A stretch of 56,667 nucleotides of DNA from positions 1 to 56,667 of the forward strand of contig JABYQS010000210.1 of NCBI GenBank assembly GCA_022592435.1, written 5' to 3'. Both the position numbers and the translations under genes were made by a program. Of the stretch, positions 11,760 through 23,556 are shown one piece after another. Source of the DNA: Cerioporus squamosus (taxonomy: Eukaryota; Basidiomycota; Agaricomycetes; Polyporales; Polyporaceae). Position 1 is the first letter of the stretch, and every line of letters begins with the position of its first letter. The notes under the pieces were generated by a model, which had not been told where the DNA came from, made no database searches, and was given only the letters and a program-made list of their open reading frames with translations.

Positions 11760-14700
11760 ATGGCACAGGCCGCCATACAACCGAATACTTCTGGCACACC
11801 TTCTAAGCTCGGAACATCCACTACAGCGAACGGTCACTACGTGAACGGTTCCTCATCTACCTCGGATGCCACTTCGGAGCGTGTTCAGGTCATCAACGAC
11901 GAGAAGGAGTTCAGGTCAGCTTAATGAGAGTTTACATTGCCTGCGGTCCTAAGGTATCTGCGCATAGCCCGGAATTGTCCAAGCAGATAGAGAAGTGGGG
12001 TTTGCAGAGTGCAGGCTTCGACTATGACATCGTAGCAGTGTTTGGCTCCCAATCTACGGGCAAAAGTGCGTAACTATCTCCGACTTGTGTTGTGCGCTGC
12101 TGAGCAAAGCTCTGCAGGTACATTGCTTAATCGACTATTTGGAACGAACTTCGACGTCATGGATGAAACGAGACGACAGCAGACGACCAAGGGTGAGTAC
12201 TCTGTTTCACTGCGCACGTATGTCCTCCCTCCCCTCCCTCCCTGCGGGTAGTGTGGTACCATGCCAAACTACTGCAGGGACAGTTCCCCTCTGGCTGTGA
12301 TTGGCGTGCGGACACGCGGCGGTTCGCTTGCCTGTTGCAGTTAGCGTCTACGGTTGCAATGACGTTGTGTCGCGGCCCTTGCTGGTCTCGCAGCACTTTG
12401 CAGAGACTCGTCACGGACATGAACTAAATAAAATGCCGCAGGTATATGGATGTGTAAGGGTAAGGGTATGAATGTGCTGGTGATGGATGTCGAGGGAACG
12501 GACGGACGGGAACGAGGAGAGGACCAGGTACGCCATACCGCTTCACTGCCTGCTGCGCGACCCACTGATGTACACCCCTCCAGGATTTCGAGCGCAAATC
12601 TGCTTTGTTTTCGCTTGCCTCTTCGGAAGTCCTCATTGTAAACCTTTGGGAACATCAAGTCGGTCTCTACCAGGGTGCGAACATGGGCCTACTGAAGACC
12701 GTGTTCGAAGTCAACCTCGGTCTCTTCGGCAAAAAGAATCCGGACGGGTAGGTTCCCTTACCTCACAATGGGCGATGCAATTCTTACGTGCAACCAAGCC
12801 GCAACCAACGGACGATGCTACTCTTCGTCATCCGCGACCACATCGGCACGACACCGCTGGCCAACCTCCAGGCGACGTTGACGGCGGACATGCAGAAGAT
12901 CTGGGAGACGCTCTCCAAGCCAGAAGAGCTGAAGGACAAGCAACTCTCCGACTACTTCGACCTCTCCTTCGCCGCTCTGCCGCACAAGATTCTTGCCGCA
13001 GACAAGTTCGAGAGCGAGGTCCAGGAACTCAGGAAGCGCTTCGCAGATAAGTCCAGAGAGGATTATGTCTTCAAGCCTGCGTACCACAAGCGCATTCCCG
13101 CGGACGGTGTTGCCTTCTACATGGAGGGCATCTGGGTTAGTCGCTCTCTGTCACGCCGACCCCGTCGCATGCTTATAGAACTCGTAGGAACAAGTGCAAA
13201 CGAACAAGGATCTCGACCTGCCGACTCAGCGGGAGCTGCTTGCTCAGTTCCGTTGTGACGAGATATCGTCTGCGGCGTTGCAGGAGTTCAACGAGCAAGC
13301 CAAGCCGCAACGGAGACCCATCGAGTCCGGCAAGGTTGTTGAGGGCCTGGGCAAGATGATGCGCGCGTGGAGGAGTCAGGCTCTGGGTGAGCACCATCCC
13401 TTCACATCGCGATGTCCCCAGCATCTGAACGTGCTACTGCAGATCGCTATGACCGCGATGCATCACGCTATCACCAGGGAGTGTACAAGCGCAAGCGCGC
13501 GGACCTTGTCGGTGTGCTCGACTCGACGCTTTCGCCGCTGTTCCTCGGTCAACTGAAGAACTTGCACAAGTCGTGTCTTGCCGCGTACAAGAAGGAGATG
13601 CTCGACGGCATGCGTGGAGAGGGGTATAACTTCGCCGAGGTCGTTGCCGCCGCTCGCTCGCGCCTGGAGAAGCGCTTCCTCGAGGGCGCACAGGAGGCTC
13701 TTGTCGAGGGTACTGACTGGACGTACGAGGACGAGCTTACTTCGCTTCGTGAAGAGGCGCGGATAGTGGCGGATCAATGCAGGAAAGACGAGACGAAGAA
13801 GATGGTCAACGTCATCGAGGTTAGTATTTTCGCGCCACATTCGGTCAGGCTATATTGACTCCTTCGTGTATAGCGTAATTTCAAGAAGCAAATCTCGGAG
13901 CCAGTTGAGCTGTACTTGAACACCCCTACACCGGACATGTGGGACAAGGTCCTCAGGGTCTTCCGGGACACGCTCGAGAAGGCGGAGTCTGCCTACCTCA
14001 CCAAGGCAAAGAGTAGGCGATACGCTCACGTCCCACCCCACATGGAAGCTTACAATCGTTACAGGCTTCGACTGCACTGACGAAGAGAACGCGACCGCCC
14101 TCGCCGTACTTCGCAGGCGCGCGTGGCTCGCACTTCGTGCCAAGATCGACGAGCAGACTGCGGACACAGTTTTCCTCGGCAAGCTGCGCAACTTCTTCGA
14201 GGAGCGCTTCCGCTACGACGAGAACGGCACGCCGCGTGTGTGGAAGCCTGAGGATGATATCGATGGTGCATTCAGGAAGGCGAAGGAGCAGGTAAGTGTC
14301 CATGGCTCTGCGTGCGCTTCCAGCTACACCGACTTACGATGTTACTGCCCTTAGACTCTTGAACTCATCCCGCTCTACTGGAAGATCAAGCCTCTCGATC
14401 CCTCACTCGAGTACACCCTGCCGTCGGAGACGTCGGACCCGCTGACCAGCACCGAGGAGTTTGACTTCCCTGCCACGCTCGTCATCTTCTCCGAAACCAA
14501 GGCGCTCGACCTGACGAACCGCTTCCGCAAGGATGCGGATGCGTACTTCGTCGAAGCGAAGCGCAGTACGGTGTCGAGCGTGGCACAGATCCCGTACTGG
14601 ATGTACGGTGTGCTCGTTGTGCTGGGATGGAACGAGGCGATGGTCGTTCTCTTCAACCCACTCTACTTCGCAATGCTGCTCGTCCTGCTTGCGTCTGCGT

Positions 14701-15025
14701 AAGTTCATTTGGCCACTCAACAGGACCCGCTCGCTGACATCTTGGCTAGATGGATCATCATCCAATTGGGCATGGTTGGGCCTGTGTTCCAGATTGTTAG
14801 GACGCTCGGCGGCGAGGTGAGACCCTGCCATAACCTCCACGTCTGCGTTGTTGTTGATGATGACGATCATGCGTGCAGGTCCACCGACAAGTCGAGAGCC
14901 GCCTGCGCGAGCACTTCTCGCAGCCGCAACTCGCGCAGCCTGTCCGTGCCTCCCACTCACGCACCCTCTCGGCTGGGGATGAGGTGGAGAAGAGGAGACG
15001 GAACCTGAAGACCGAGCCCATGTGA
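11760..15025 (+). CDS. SEY1: SEY1, atlastin-like GTPase for homotypic ER fusion
   Basis: Dynamin-superfamily GTPase (Sey1/RHD3/atlastin family) that tethers and fuses ER tubules to form three-way junctions. Thirteen exons: 11760-11914, 11968-12065, 12118-12192, 12442-12527, 12584-12747, 12799-13135, 13188-13386, 13443-13819, 13874-14012, 14065-14291, 14355-14698, 14750-14816 and 14879-15025. All phases agree, giving 804 residues, close to other fungal Sey1 proteins. Visible motifs: G1 P-loop GSQSTGKS (about 78-85, split by intron 2), switch region [10 protein letters not shown]3 [16 protein letters not shown], and G4 FVIRDH. A long helical bundle follows. Two membrane segments lie near the C-terminus (about 698-750: [12 protein letters not shown] and [13 protein letters not shown]), then a cytosolic tail, matching the ER hairpin topology with both ends cytosolic. 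Introns are 50-65 bases except intron 3 (249 bases). It is transcribed away from AFG1. Confidence 0.96.
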
Positions 15026-15533
15026 GCTAGGGATCCTCGTCCCAGCAGTGTGACAGAATGGACGGATGCACTGGAGCCGATTGGTTGTCTATTACCCCAG
15101 TATAACCCCTACTTCGAATCTCTTCCTCGTGTAATTATTTTGGATTGGACTCTTATGACAATGGCCATGAACACTCGCTTGCTGATCAAGTTGGTCGTTC
15201 AGCGTGATCAAGCGAAGCCTAAAGAACAGAGGTACGAATCTATGCTGCTACTTGATGCATCAGATTGACTCATTTGAGGACTTGCTGCAACGTAGAATGG
15301 CAGCTTCGGCTCAGGTCAGGCACTTGATGCGGTCTGGCATTCATGTCATCACGAAGGTCCACCACGCGTCGAAGGCATCGTACAATCGTATAGGCCAGAG
15401 CGTCTCAGCGACACAGAGAGAGAACTGATCGACAAAGGTTGGGTAGGACGAACGAGCTCGTCGAAGGTAGGTTTGCACAACAACACTACAGTAACCTCAT
15501 TTGCTGAGAACCAGGTTCCACTTCGTATCAGGG
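15026..15533. other. Convergent intergenic space
   Basis: Between the 3' ends of SEY1 (plus) and the first BTB gene (minus). Presumably holds both 3' UTRs and terminators; no motif was identified and no conserved frame seen. Confidence 0.5.
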
Positions 15534-16617
15534 TCACTTGGTCTGGCTCTCCGAGTCCGCGCTCCGAGCTTCGCCAAAGGGGAGATCAATCTCAACCTAA
15601 GCCCGAGGTTAGCCCACAACCAATCATCGCTGCAATGCATGCACTCACTTTAGCTACAGCCTCGTCGATCTTCGCAGCCAGCAGCGTGTTGAACAATGTC
15701 AAGTCCCCAAAGGCCCTTGGCATGCAACCAGGGCAAGATGCAGCATGACGCAGGACATCGTCACATTCGGCAAGATGACCTCGTACGGTCTGTCCCGAGG
15801 GTCGCAGATACAGTGCGTTCCGTAAGGATCGCATGTAGTTGCACCACCATTGTCGGGTAGCGTACGTTGCGCCAGACGGAAGGACGCGCAACTGTATGGG
15901 ACCCACCGTGCACCATGCCACGTGCGCTTCCGGGTAGTTGATGACCATCCACACCCAGCTCAGAGGTATGTCCTGTTCGCCATTGGTGTTTGGTGCAGTC
16001 GTCGGAAAGGGGGTCATCGCACGCTCGTGGTTGTCGTTGAGTATCCAGTTGGTGTCGTCCAATACTCGGAGCGCCGCGTCCAGGCACTTCTTGCGATACG
16101 CATGGACGGCGTAGACCGCAACCGCGGGCAGAAGCGCGAACTCCGGGGGTGGTGAGTTCGGCATGTGGAAGAATGGGTCGTCGCGCAGGAGAACCGCCGC
16201 TTCCCTGGCGGCATCTTCTATCTGGAGCATGTATGCAAGAGCATAGATGCGCAACGGCTCACGAGGAAGGACCCGCCTGATGATCCGCTGTACGTTCGCT
16301 GCCACCGCCGCCATGTCGTACTTGCGTGCTACCTCGAGGACGGCTTGGAGGTCATCCACGGTGGTTATGTCTGGATGCTCGACTGGGCAGCACAAACGAA
16401 AGACGTGTTCAAGCGTACGCGCATCTTCAGTCACGTCCACAATCGGTATGGACTCGACGTCTGGAGGGGGTGGCGCAGCCAACATGTCGCGGAGGATCGG
16501 GGACAATTTAGAGACGATGACCTTGTAGAGGCGGAAGTCTACGCCATCCGAAGAGCGGAATATGATATCAGCATCTTCATCGTCGAAAGGAGGCCGAGTG
16601 GGATAGGAATCTGTCAT
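15534..16617 (-). CDS. BTB/POZ-domain protein (BTB-1)
   Basis: Member of a basidiomycete-expanded BTB/POZ family; BTB domains mediate homo- or hetero-oligomerisation and often link to Cullin-3, but no role is known for this one. Exon 1 (16617-15649) and a tiny exon 2 (15596-15534) encode 343 residues. The BTB fold starts at residue 11 (PFDDEDADIIFRSSDGVDF, then RLYKVIVSKLSPILRDML) and runs to about 125. It is followed by a BACK-like helical region (EPLRIYALAYMLQIEDAARE) and a Cys/Trp-containing C-terminal half (QWWCNYM, CPGCMPRAFGDL). The last intron is phase 0, after EAVAK, and the short final exon begins VEIDLPF. The same architecture recurs in the neighbouring paralogues, which argues that gene and splice model are right. 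An upstream in-frame ATG at 16698 is less likely because homology begins just after 16617. Confidence 0.88.
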
Positions 16618-17285
16618 CCCGGAAATGGGTAACTGGTGGGAGAGGCTCGGAGAGATGCAGGGTGGTTGTGGCGCAGAAGTACGACAAGGGTCACGCACGC
16701 ATCATGGCATTTCACAGACAAAGCTGCCACAAAGGACCATGCACAACCACGGGTAATTCTTGCATACTCCACGGTGCCGAGACTGGATTGGTAGTGACAG
16801 TGCATTGATCTGGGAAACAAACGTCAAGTGCATATGCAAACCTAGTTGAAGGCAGCGCAACTCACAAGTCGTCGCATTGAACAGCCGGCGGAGCCGGGAG
16901 GGATACTATACTAATCCTGACTTCTGGGTAAGTAGTCCCGAACGACAGGAGCCTGTTCAATCATGATACATACGAACGATCGTGGTGTCAGCTCAAGTTC
17001 TTAGGCTTCCTTCATCCATGTTTGAACGTTGCATGTTGGAAGCAGTTGCAACAAGCGCTGGTCCACTGGCCAGAAATCCGATCTCGGGTAAGCGTCAGTT
17101 TGAACGGCCACTATAAAACGAGCACGATTCGCGAATACAATATGTGATTCAGGGCTTGACCACAAAGGCTCCTACTCCATAGACTAATGTACATCATACA
17201 ACCTTCAAGCTTTGGTCGAACTGGTCTAGGGTACGCAGTAAGTAGGCTGAGAGGCGGCCGGCTTCGCGACTCGGAGAACCAGTTT
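16618..17285. other. Intergenic between BTB-1 and BTB-2
   Basis: Contains the upstream region of BTB-1 and the 3' flank of BTB-2, both on the minus strand. No further coding signal was seen. Confidence 0.5.
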
Positions 17286-18323
17286 CTACTCCAGCTCTAT
17301 CTCGACCTGTGCAGCATATTCAGTTGAATCACGGGTGACGTCGAGTGCCTTCTCACCTCACGAAAAGCGCGTTCAATCCTTCCCACCAACAGTCTGCGGA
17401 ACTCGATCAACTCCCGTCCTTCCGAGGAGCAGTGGCAGTATGTCTGAGCGTCTCCTAGAAATGGCTCCATGCAAGGCTTCACCGTGGTCTTCGCGGTCGG
17501 GCATTGTATGTGGAGCACCCACACACGCGCGATGTATCGACTCCACCAGGCGCGGGGATACACCGTGCCCGAGGGCCATGGCCTCCCCCTCCCTTCCTCA
17601 CAGGAACACCATCCTCCTCCGGTCCCGGAGGGCATGTCAACTCGGAACAAGACAGCCACATACATGAACATTCGAGCTTCAGCTTGCCCGCGTTCGAGAC
17701 ACCTGTCCTGTGGGAATGGTCTCCCGACACGAGCCACTCCTTGTCGTCTACGACGGCCAGTGCGGCCTCTCGGCATCTCCTGCGGTACGTTACGAGGACA
17801 AGTAAATGCTCGGCGGATAGTTTGCGAAGCTCAGGAGGCTCCGGATCGAGTTCCAAGTAGTGTGTTTATCAAGGAGCAGTCGTGCCGCCTCGCGTGCGAT
17901 TTCGTGGAGCCCGCACAGGCAGGCGATGGCGTAGATGCGGAGAGGAGGTTCAGTGCGCAGGAACTTGAATGACCGCAAGCACTGTCGGAGGATCACCATC
18001 GTAAATTGCATCTCGTACTTCTCGGCCGCCACGATGACAGGCCAGAGCTTTCCGAGTGAGGTGAAGACGGGATGCTCCATGGGATAGTAGAATTGGAGAA
18101 GGGCATTCAAGGTGTCCGCATCCTCGCTCATGGACACGACCTGCGGCTCTCCGCGACGCTCTGGGTCGGGGAGGGTGAGCATACCGCGGAAGACTGGTGA
18201 TGCTTTCGCCAGGATGACTTTGTAGAGATGGAAGTCCTCGCCGTCTGCGGAGCGGAAGATGATGTCGGCGTCAGCGCCGTCGAAGGGGGAACGCTTTCGC
18301 TTCAGTGACTCGCACTCAGGCAT
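17286..18323 (-). pseudogene. BTB/POZ gene with frameshifts (BTB-2)
   Basis: Paralogue of BTB-1 and BTB-3. The N-terminal 160 codons read cleanly (PFDGADADIIFRSADGEDF, HLYKVILAKASPVFRGML, then EPPLRIYAIACLCGLHEIAR). After LLLDKH near 17850, homology jumps to another frame (LELDPEPPELRKLSAEHLL, then ALAVVDDKEWL). It jumps again between about 17570 and 17690, into the frame encoding YPRAWWSRYIARVWVL and REVRR-like sequence. Each jump is equivalent to a one-base loss. The terminal intron (donor GTGAGA after AFRE) and the seven-codon last exon (VEIELE, stop at 17286) are still recognisable and match the family. No intron fits the first jump. It is most likely a decaying gene; a sequencing error is possible for one shift but less likely for two. 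Untouched reading would give a 177-residue protein with only the BTB domain. Confidence 0.68.
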
Positions 18324-18661
18324 GTCTGCGTAGAATGCCCAGGAAGAAGATATAAACGTAGGCGGGATGGTTGAACAGTGCTAGAACACAATACAAGGTC
18401 AGATTGCTCGTGTGCTGCGGTAGTGGAACGCGCATGTGAGAGAACATGCGATCCTCAAGCTTCTTTCTCATATATTCAGTGAAAACCCTTCGCAAGGAGG
18501 ACACCGCGAGCTTTCCTTAGGCCGCTTGACGGCATGTTCACGCACAACGGAGAGTGGGCAACGTACCGTGGCATCTCGAGATGGTGAGTGGTCACTTGAT
18601 GAGGTGCGACGTGCCAATTGACTGGCGGGTACAGCTCGAAAGAACAACAAGCGACATACGT
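18324..18661. other. Upstream region of BTB-2
   Basis: Spacer between BTB-2 and the last exon of BTB-3. It contains the shared 12-base motif at 18411-18422. No gene seen. Confidence 0.5.
18411..18422 (-). promoter_or_regulatory. Conserved 12-mer upstream of BTB-2
   Basis: TACCGCAGCACA on the minus strand, 88 bases upstream of the BTB-2 start. The identical 12-mer lies upstream of BTB-3 and of both BTB-4 copies. It may be a promoter or leader element, or a relic of common ancestry. Confidence 0.45.
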
Positions 18662-19701
18662 TCAGAAGGAGAGCTTCATCTCAACCTATGCGATCGATGA
18701 ATATCAGCGTTGTGTCATTAGCGACGGGCACTCATGATAGAGGGTGCTAAACTCACCAGCGACGTCTGGACATCGATCTGCTTTGCCAATTGCTGGCTAT
18801 ACTCTGCCAAATCGAACCATGCTGTGGGGTAGCACTGACTGCAAGATTCAGCCTCCTCCACCGCAGGCTGGAGGACAGCAGGTCGCATCACGACCTCCCC
18901 GATCGGGCAACTCTCCAACGCCTGTCTCGCCGCAGCGTTGTACGCGATCCACCACTTGCGGACGAGCAGACTGGTTCCGCGCGAGCCTAGGTCGACGTGG
19001 CGTGCAGGATGAGAGCGAGTCGTGCAGGTAACCCATGCCCACGAGCCACTGACATCCATGATGCGCCCTTGGCGCGATATCCAAATATTCTTCCGCCCGG
19101 AGCACATCGTCGCCATCCACAACGCGTCGTCGACAGCGTCTTTCGCCACCTTCGTGCAGTCCCGCCGGTACTCGACCAGCGCCCATAGAGCGGAAGCAGG
19201 GATGTCGGCACATTCTGGAGGCATGGTAGCAGGCTCGAGGGGCTGCGGGGAGTGAAGGAGGCGTTTTGCGGCAGCCGTGGCGACCCGACGCATCTTATAG
19301 AGGTACGCCAGGGTGTAGGCTCGGAGGGGCTCGAGCTTCCTGCTTGCTAGCATGTTGAGCATGTGTAGCTCCACGGCAGGGGCGATGTGCTCCATTTCGT
19401 ACTTCCGCATCGCCCCAAGCAAGGCGACGAGCTCCTCGGTGGTAACGATGGTCGGATGAGGGACGGGGTAGCACATTCGCAGAAGACGTTCGATGGTATC
19501 TGCGTCCTCCGTTATGTCGACGACCTGCGGCCTATTCGGGGCATCGGGATCAGAGGGAAGGGTGAACATGCCTTCGAACACGGGAGACGCCTTCCCCAAG
19601 ATCATCTGGTGAAGGCGGAAGAGGACGTTGTCGGAAGATCGAAGAGCGACGTCCCAGTCCGGGTAATCGAAAGGCGTACGAACTACGTCGTCGGCCATCA
19701 T
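18662..19701 (-). CDS. BTB/POZ-domain protein (BTB-3)
   Basis: Third member of the local BTB family. Exon 1 (19701-18757) plus an eight-codon final exon (18685-18662) encode about 322 residues. The BTB domain spans about residues 5-120 (TPFDYPDWDVALRSSDNVLF, RLHQMILGKASPVFEGMF, DADTIERLLRMCYPVPHP). It is followed by the BACK-like KLEPLRAYTLAYLYKMRRVA and the family C-terminal half (RKWWIAYNAAARQALESC, CSQCYPTAWFDLAEY). The phase-0 terminal intron (donor GTGAGT, acceptor GCATAG) leads to VEMKLSF and stop, the same layout as BTB-1. The domain is intact and no frameshift was found. Two adjacent ATG codons (19701 and 19698) could start translation. It is more divergent from BTB-4 than BTB-1 is. 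Function unknown. Confidence 0.86.
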
Positions 19702-20050
19702 GCGCAGGATACTGGCCACAAAATGAGCAGATGATCGCATAGGTTAGAGGGAAACCTGCCTGCTCAAGACCAGCAACAGCGATGTGCTGCGGTAGCTGCA
19801 GCAAGCTCTCACGCTCAAATTGGAGCTGCACGTGGGGCCGGTTCATCTCACGACGTAGACGTGATATACACAACTCGTTCTCCCACTCTTTCCAGAGGAG
19901 AGCCATATGGATTCGAACCAGCGCTCATGATCTAGATATCTGCGAGAAACCATGAATCAATGTCGTCCTCCCTTCGAGATGAACTTGGATGCCAATACCT
20001 AGAATGCGTTTTATGGAATTGTGATGTACGATTCCCTTACGACGGCATCC
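19702..20050. other. Upstream region of BTB-3
   Basis: Contains the promoter and leader of BTB-3 and the shared 12-mer at 19783-19794. A minus-strand frame from 19906 overlaps the BTB-3 start in another frame; it has no recognisable domain and I treat it as leader sequence. Confidence 0.45.
19783..19794 (-). promoter_or_regulatory. Conserved 12-mer upstream of BTB-3
   Basis: Exact TACCGCAGCACA on the minus strand, 82 bases upstream of the BTB-3 start, nearly the same distance as in BTB-2. Confidence 0.45.
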
Positions 20051-21106
20051 TTAGGAGTCGTACGGAGGCAGTCCCCACTCTTCAGGGACGAACTCTTCAA
20101 GCGACTTCAACGTAAGGTCTGCCTGCTCGTCCACAGACGTCGTCTCCCCGCCCAGAGACAGCAGGTTCGCATCCGGAACCCATACCACTGTCAGATCAAC
20201 GATCAGCACGTCCGTCAAGACCAATGAACTCAAGATCGCACGCACCGCTCATACCAGCCCTCTTCCCCGCCTGCACGCCCGGGATCCCATCCTCAAACAC
20301 CAACCCCTTCGCCCTCACCTCCCTCTGCTTCTCGCTCACGTGCCCCTCCTGCACCTCGCCCTGCCCCACATCGAGCTTCAAGAACCGCTCCGCAGCGACG
20401 AGGAAGATGTCCGGGTGCGGCTTCCCGCGCCCCGGCGCGATCAGCCCGTCGTCCGCGCACACGACGCGGCCCTCGAAGCAGTCGAAGAGCGCGCCGAGGT
20501 GCGACGACTTGAGCTCGAAGTTGCGCCGCTGCGAGCCCGTCGCGAGCGCGATGGGCACCCCGTGCGCGTGCAGGTGCTGCACGAGCTTGAGCGCCCCAGG
20601 GAGGGGACGCACGGATGGCCAGCGCTGGTCCTGCAGGCTGCGGCGGGCGTCGAGGTAGTAGTCGATCGTGAAGGAGGGCGGGAGGTCCGGGAAGAAGGAG
20701 AGCAGGTGTGCGGCGGCTTCGCGTTCCGCTGTCGGTTGGTCGGTTGGTCGGTCAGCTATGGAACGGGGGCACGTACAGGCGAGGCAAGGATGACACACGT
20801 TTGCCCATTAGCCCCGCCTTGATGTCCCATCCCATCTCCTTGCCATAAGGCGCGAGGAGCTCATCTGTGGACGCGCAGATGAGCAGCCGTGTGGGTGATG
20901 CGAGTGACGGACGCATCGGTGCATACTCGTCACGTCCGTGTATACACGCTCCGAGTCGATAAGCAGCCCTGTCCGATTGTGGTCAGCGATCTCAGCGATC
21001 CTCTGCACGGAAATCACAGTGTACCGCGGGGGTGCGGCGTGGGGCACTCACCGTCCATGTCGAAGATCACATACTCGATCTTCGGTCTCTGAGCAGTTTG
21101 CGCCAT
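20051..21106 (-). CDS. HAD-superfamily phosphatase, HDHD1/pseudouridine-5'-phosphatase-like
   Basis: Haloacid-dehalogenase-type phosphatase, closest by eye to the HDHD1/GS1 group, whose human member dephosphorylates pseudouridine 5'-phosphate. Five exons: 21106-21052, 20968-20927, 20864-20799, 20728-20246 and 20187-20051; 260 residues. Motif I is FDMDGLLIDSE (nucleophile Asp16, acid Asp18), split by intron 1 inside the Gly codon. The cap region holds NELLAPYGKEMGWDIKAG. Motif II is IALATGSQRR, the motif III Lys lies in GRGKPHPDIFL, and motif IV is VFEDGIPGV. A soluble cytosolic enzyme is expected; there is no signal peptide or membrane segment. All four catalytic motifs are intact and length matches the family. 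Substrate is inferred from family only; sugar phosphates are an alternative for this branch. Confidence 0.92.
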
Positions 21107-23556
21107 CTATGAGGTATCTGGAAGGGTATGAGAGAGGTATACGCGCGATGGGAGGTTGTGCAGCTCGTAGCGTAGCCGGTAGTCAAGAGTAAGTAGCAGG
21201 CCAACGAGCTGAACTGACTGGGACCCTTGAAAGCGCCCATATGTACTGATCCAAGCACCGCCACCGCCACCGTAGCCGATCAGAAACATACTGTACAGTC
21301 GAATCTCCCTTACCCCATACCGATCGGGAAGGGGCCAAAAGTATGGGTTATCGGGGATTATGGGCTTACGGAAAGGAGCGCCCGTCAAGCGCTCATGGGT
21401 TATCCTGCAGGTAGTGTTAGGCGCCTGCTCATGGTAAGCTATCCGACCACCTAGTCGGGTTGCCGGGGACCTTTTTCCGTGTGGTCCGGACCGATCTGAC
21501 AAATAATATGGCATCAGAGATCGTAATCCACCTCGATAGCTCCCATTCCGGCAGTGATAGCCTGTTAGGTAAGCAAAGTTATGGGTTATGCCACCCCCAA
21601 ATGGCTATGGGGTATGGGTTACTGGGAGTTTATGGTTATCCCGTGGCTGTCCGGGTCCCGTTCTGTCGGGAACCACCGGCATGTCGACAGCCCAGGTGGC
21701 AGGTTATGTAAGGCTTGTAAAATGTTGACATCCCAGCCACAGTATCGCAGATGCCACTAGCATGCCCTTACTGAGAACTGACCTCTGGGGAGCGTGCGAT
21801 CGGTTCATGCGACAGGTCGTGGGGCCAGAACCATGCCTGAAAGGCGACGTAAGTTCGGACAACTTGAAGGAAATTCCATGGCAGGACCCCGTTACACAAA
21901 CACAAAGTTTCAGCAAATCATTCAGCAGGCCTCCTTTCTCCAGTCGCCTGTCAGCAGTGGATGATCCTTCGCCCTTGTTGCAAGAGCACAATTGTTATGT
22001 GCAGCTGACGAGCCCGGAGGAGAACACGAGCTGGGGTGACGACAAAGCAAGAACGCAGAAAACCCCAATAAGGACAAGGACACACGCTGATGTCGTGGCC
22101 GTGGTCCCCCGCGGGACTCGACACGCGTCGAAAACGCGGCCGTCTCGCCCGTCTGCACGCGCAAGATTGAGTGAGACGGAGATTAGAAGAAAGAAGGCCC
22201 TCCCTAGCTCGTTCGTTTATTAAACGCAGCACACTAGAGGCCGCTAGGCTCCTGGTGAATGAATCCAAATCAAATTCAGCAATAATCCCCACCCCGATCG
22301 ACCGTAACCTCCGTCGTCCAAAGTCCGAACTAGTCTCCATGCTCGTCACCTTCTGGCTCGCCACGCACCAGCCACGCCCGGCCAGTTAGATAAACACTGA
22401 CGTCGACGTCGGCCGGCCCTTGGCAATGGCATGCATGCACGTTCACCCCCGTGTGCCACGCCGATTGCACTCACCCTGAACTCGAACCTCCAAACCTTGT
22501 TCGCAAACCCTTTTGTCATCCTCAACGTCCTGCGACCTGCCGGAGGAGTGCCGACCGCACTGGCCCCTGATTCAGAACCACTGCGCATGCGTATTATGCT
22601 AGTGCCCAAGCTCACTCGGCCTGTGGGGGAACATGCATCGATCACTTTATGTGCTCTAAGGTAGGTCGTGACCGCGTAACTCCGGGTATGAACACAGGAG
22701 ATGAGCCTCTCCAGAGAAAAAAAAACTTGACGAAGAAGAAGGGAAAATGCAGAACACGACATCGACGTGACATGACAGAAAGGACAAAGTGGCGGCCGCC
22801 GGACCTGAGCCAACGTTAACGCCGCCACGCCACGCCACGCCTCTTGGGTCTTGGCCGCGGCCGCGGCCGCACGCGCACCGAACTGCGAATTCGAACGCGA
22901 GAGATTGGCCATAGGGCAGGACAAGAGGGGAAAACCGCGGCCCCACGAGGAGACGAGCACACGCCGACAGGGTGACCGTGTGAGGGAATGTGGGCATAGA
23001 AATGTGGAAAGACGACCGTGGAGGTAAGTACCGTGGGTGTAAGATGTAGCTACCGATGTAAGGTGGTGAGACCGGGGACATAGACGTGAGCGATGGCGAT
23101 GATGCAGCGAGATGATGCGACGACGGCCAGTGTGCGCATGCGGGGTCCGTGATAGAGATGCGTCTATGTATAAGCTGGGGTGCTAAAGGTAGGTGGGGTG
23201 GGGGGTAGGGTGTTGGGGGCGTAGGGTGATGAGAGAGGTCAAGCACGTAGTATGTGGACTCTATCCACGCGCGGTAAACATATATGTAAGAAAGATGGGT
23301 AGGTAGGTATTAGTACACTGGACCTCTATACCACAGAGCCGTCGATGTCCGATCCATCTTGCGGGCCGACGAGCCATCCGCTGGACCCGGCAGCGAGCAC
23401 TTCGCAGCGAGCCGGGATGAGAAGACTGGGAGGTCGCCCACAGTCCCAAGACGACGCGTATGTACAGCCTGCCGATGCCGCGCGGGCATGGGCCGGAAGA
23501 GGGGACGCCCTGGACGCCGACCGGTGTGGCGGCGAGAGCGATAAGGAGAAGAGCGA
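21107..23556. other. Intergenic 2.4 kb with a repeat-like segment
   Basis: No gene I can support. A segment around 21340-21625 carries repeated ATGGGTTAT motifs (annotated separately). Plus-strand frames near 21760-22220 and minus-strand frames near 22350-23250 lack domains or consistent splicing. The part next to 23557 is presumably the 3' UTR of the glutaredoxin-like gene. Confidence 0.5.
21343..21622. repeat. Cluster of ATGGGTTAT motifs, possible MITE subterminal repeats
   Basis: ATGGGTTAT occurs exactly at 21343-21351, 21395-21403 and 21581-21589, and as ATGGGTTAC at 21614-21622. Several CCATA and TTATGG variants lie between. Short repeated motifs of this kind often mark subterminal regions of hAT-type elements. 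I could not find convincing terminal inverted repeats or a target duplication, so the identity stays open. Confidence 0.4.

Noticed and set aside
11477..11821. Extra upstream AFG1 exon with MLSARILEAIKSR
   Set aside because: It would require a 25-base intron. The ATG at 11461 gives a good mitochondrial leader without it.
19885..19940. GGTTCGAATCC on the minus strand, like a tRNA T-loop
   Set aside because: The flanking bases do not form a T stem or acceptor stem and no A box or anticodon arm could be placed, so no tRNA is called.
22346..23246. Minus-strand frames of about 200 codons downstream of the glutaredoxin-like gene
   Set aside because: Low-complexity composition, no domain, and no clear splice chain; treated as intergenic.
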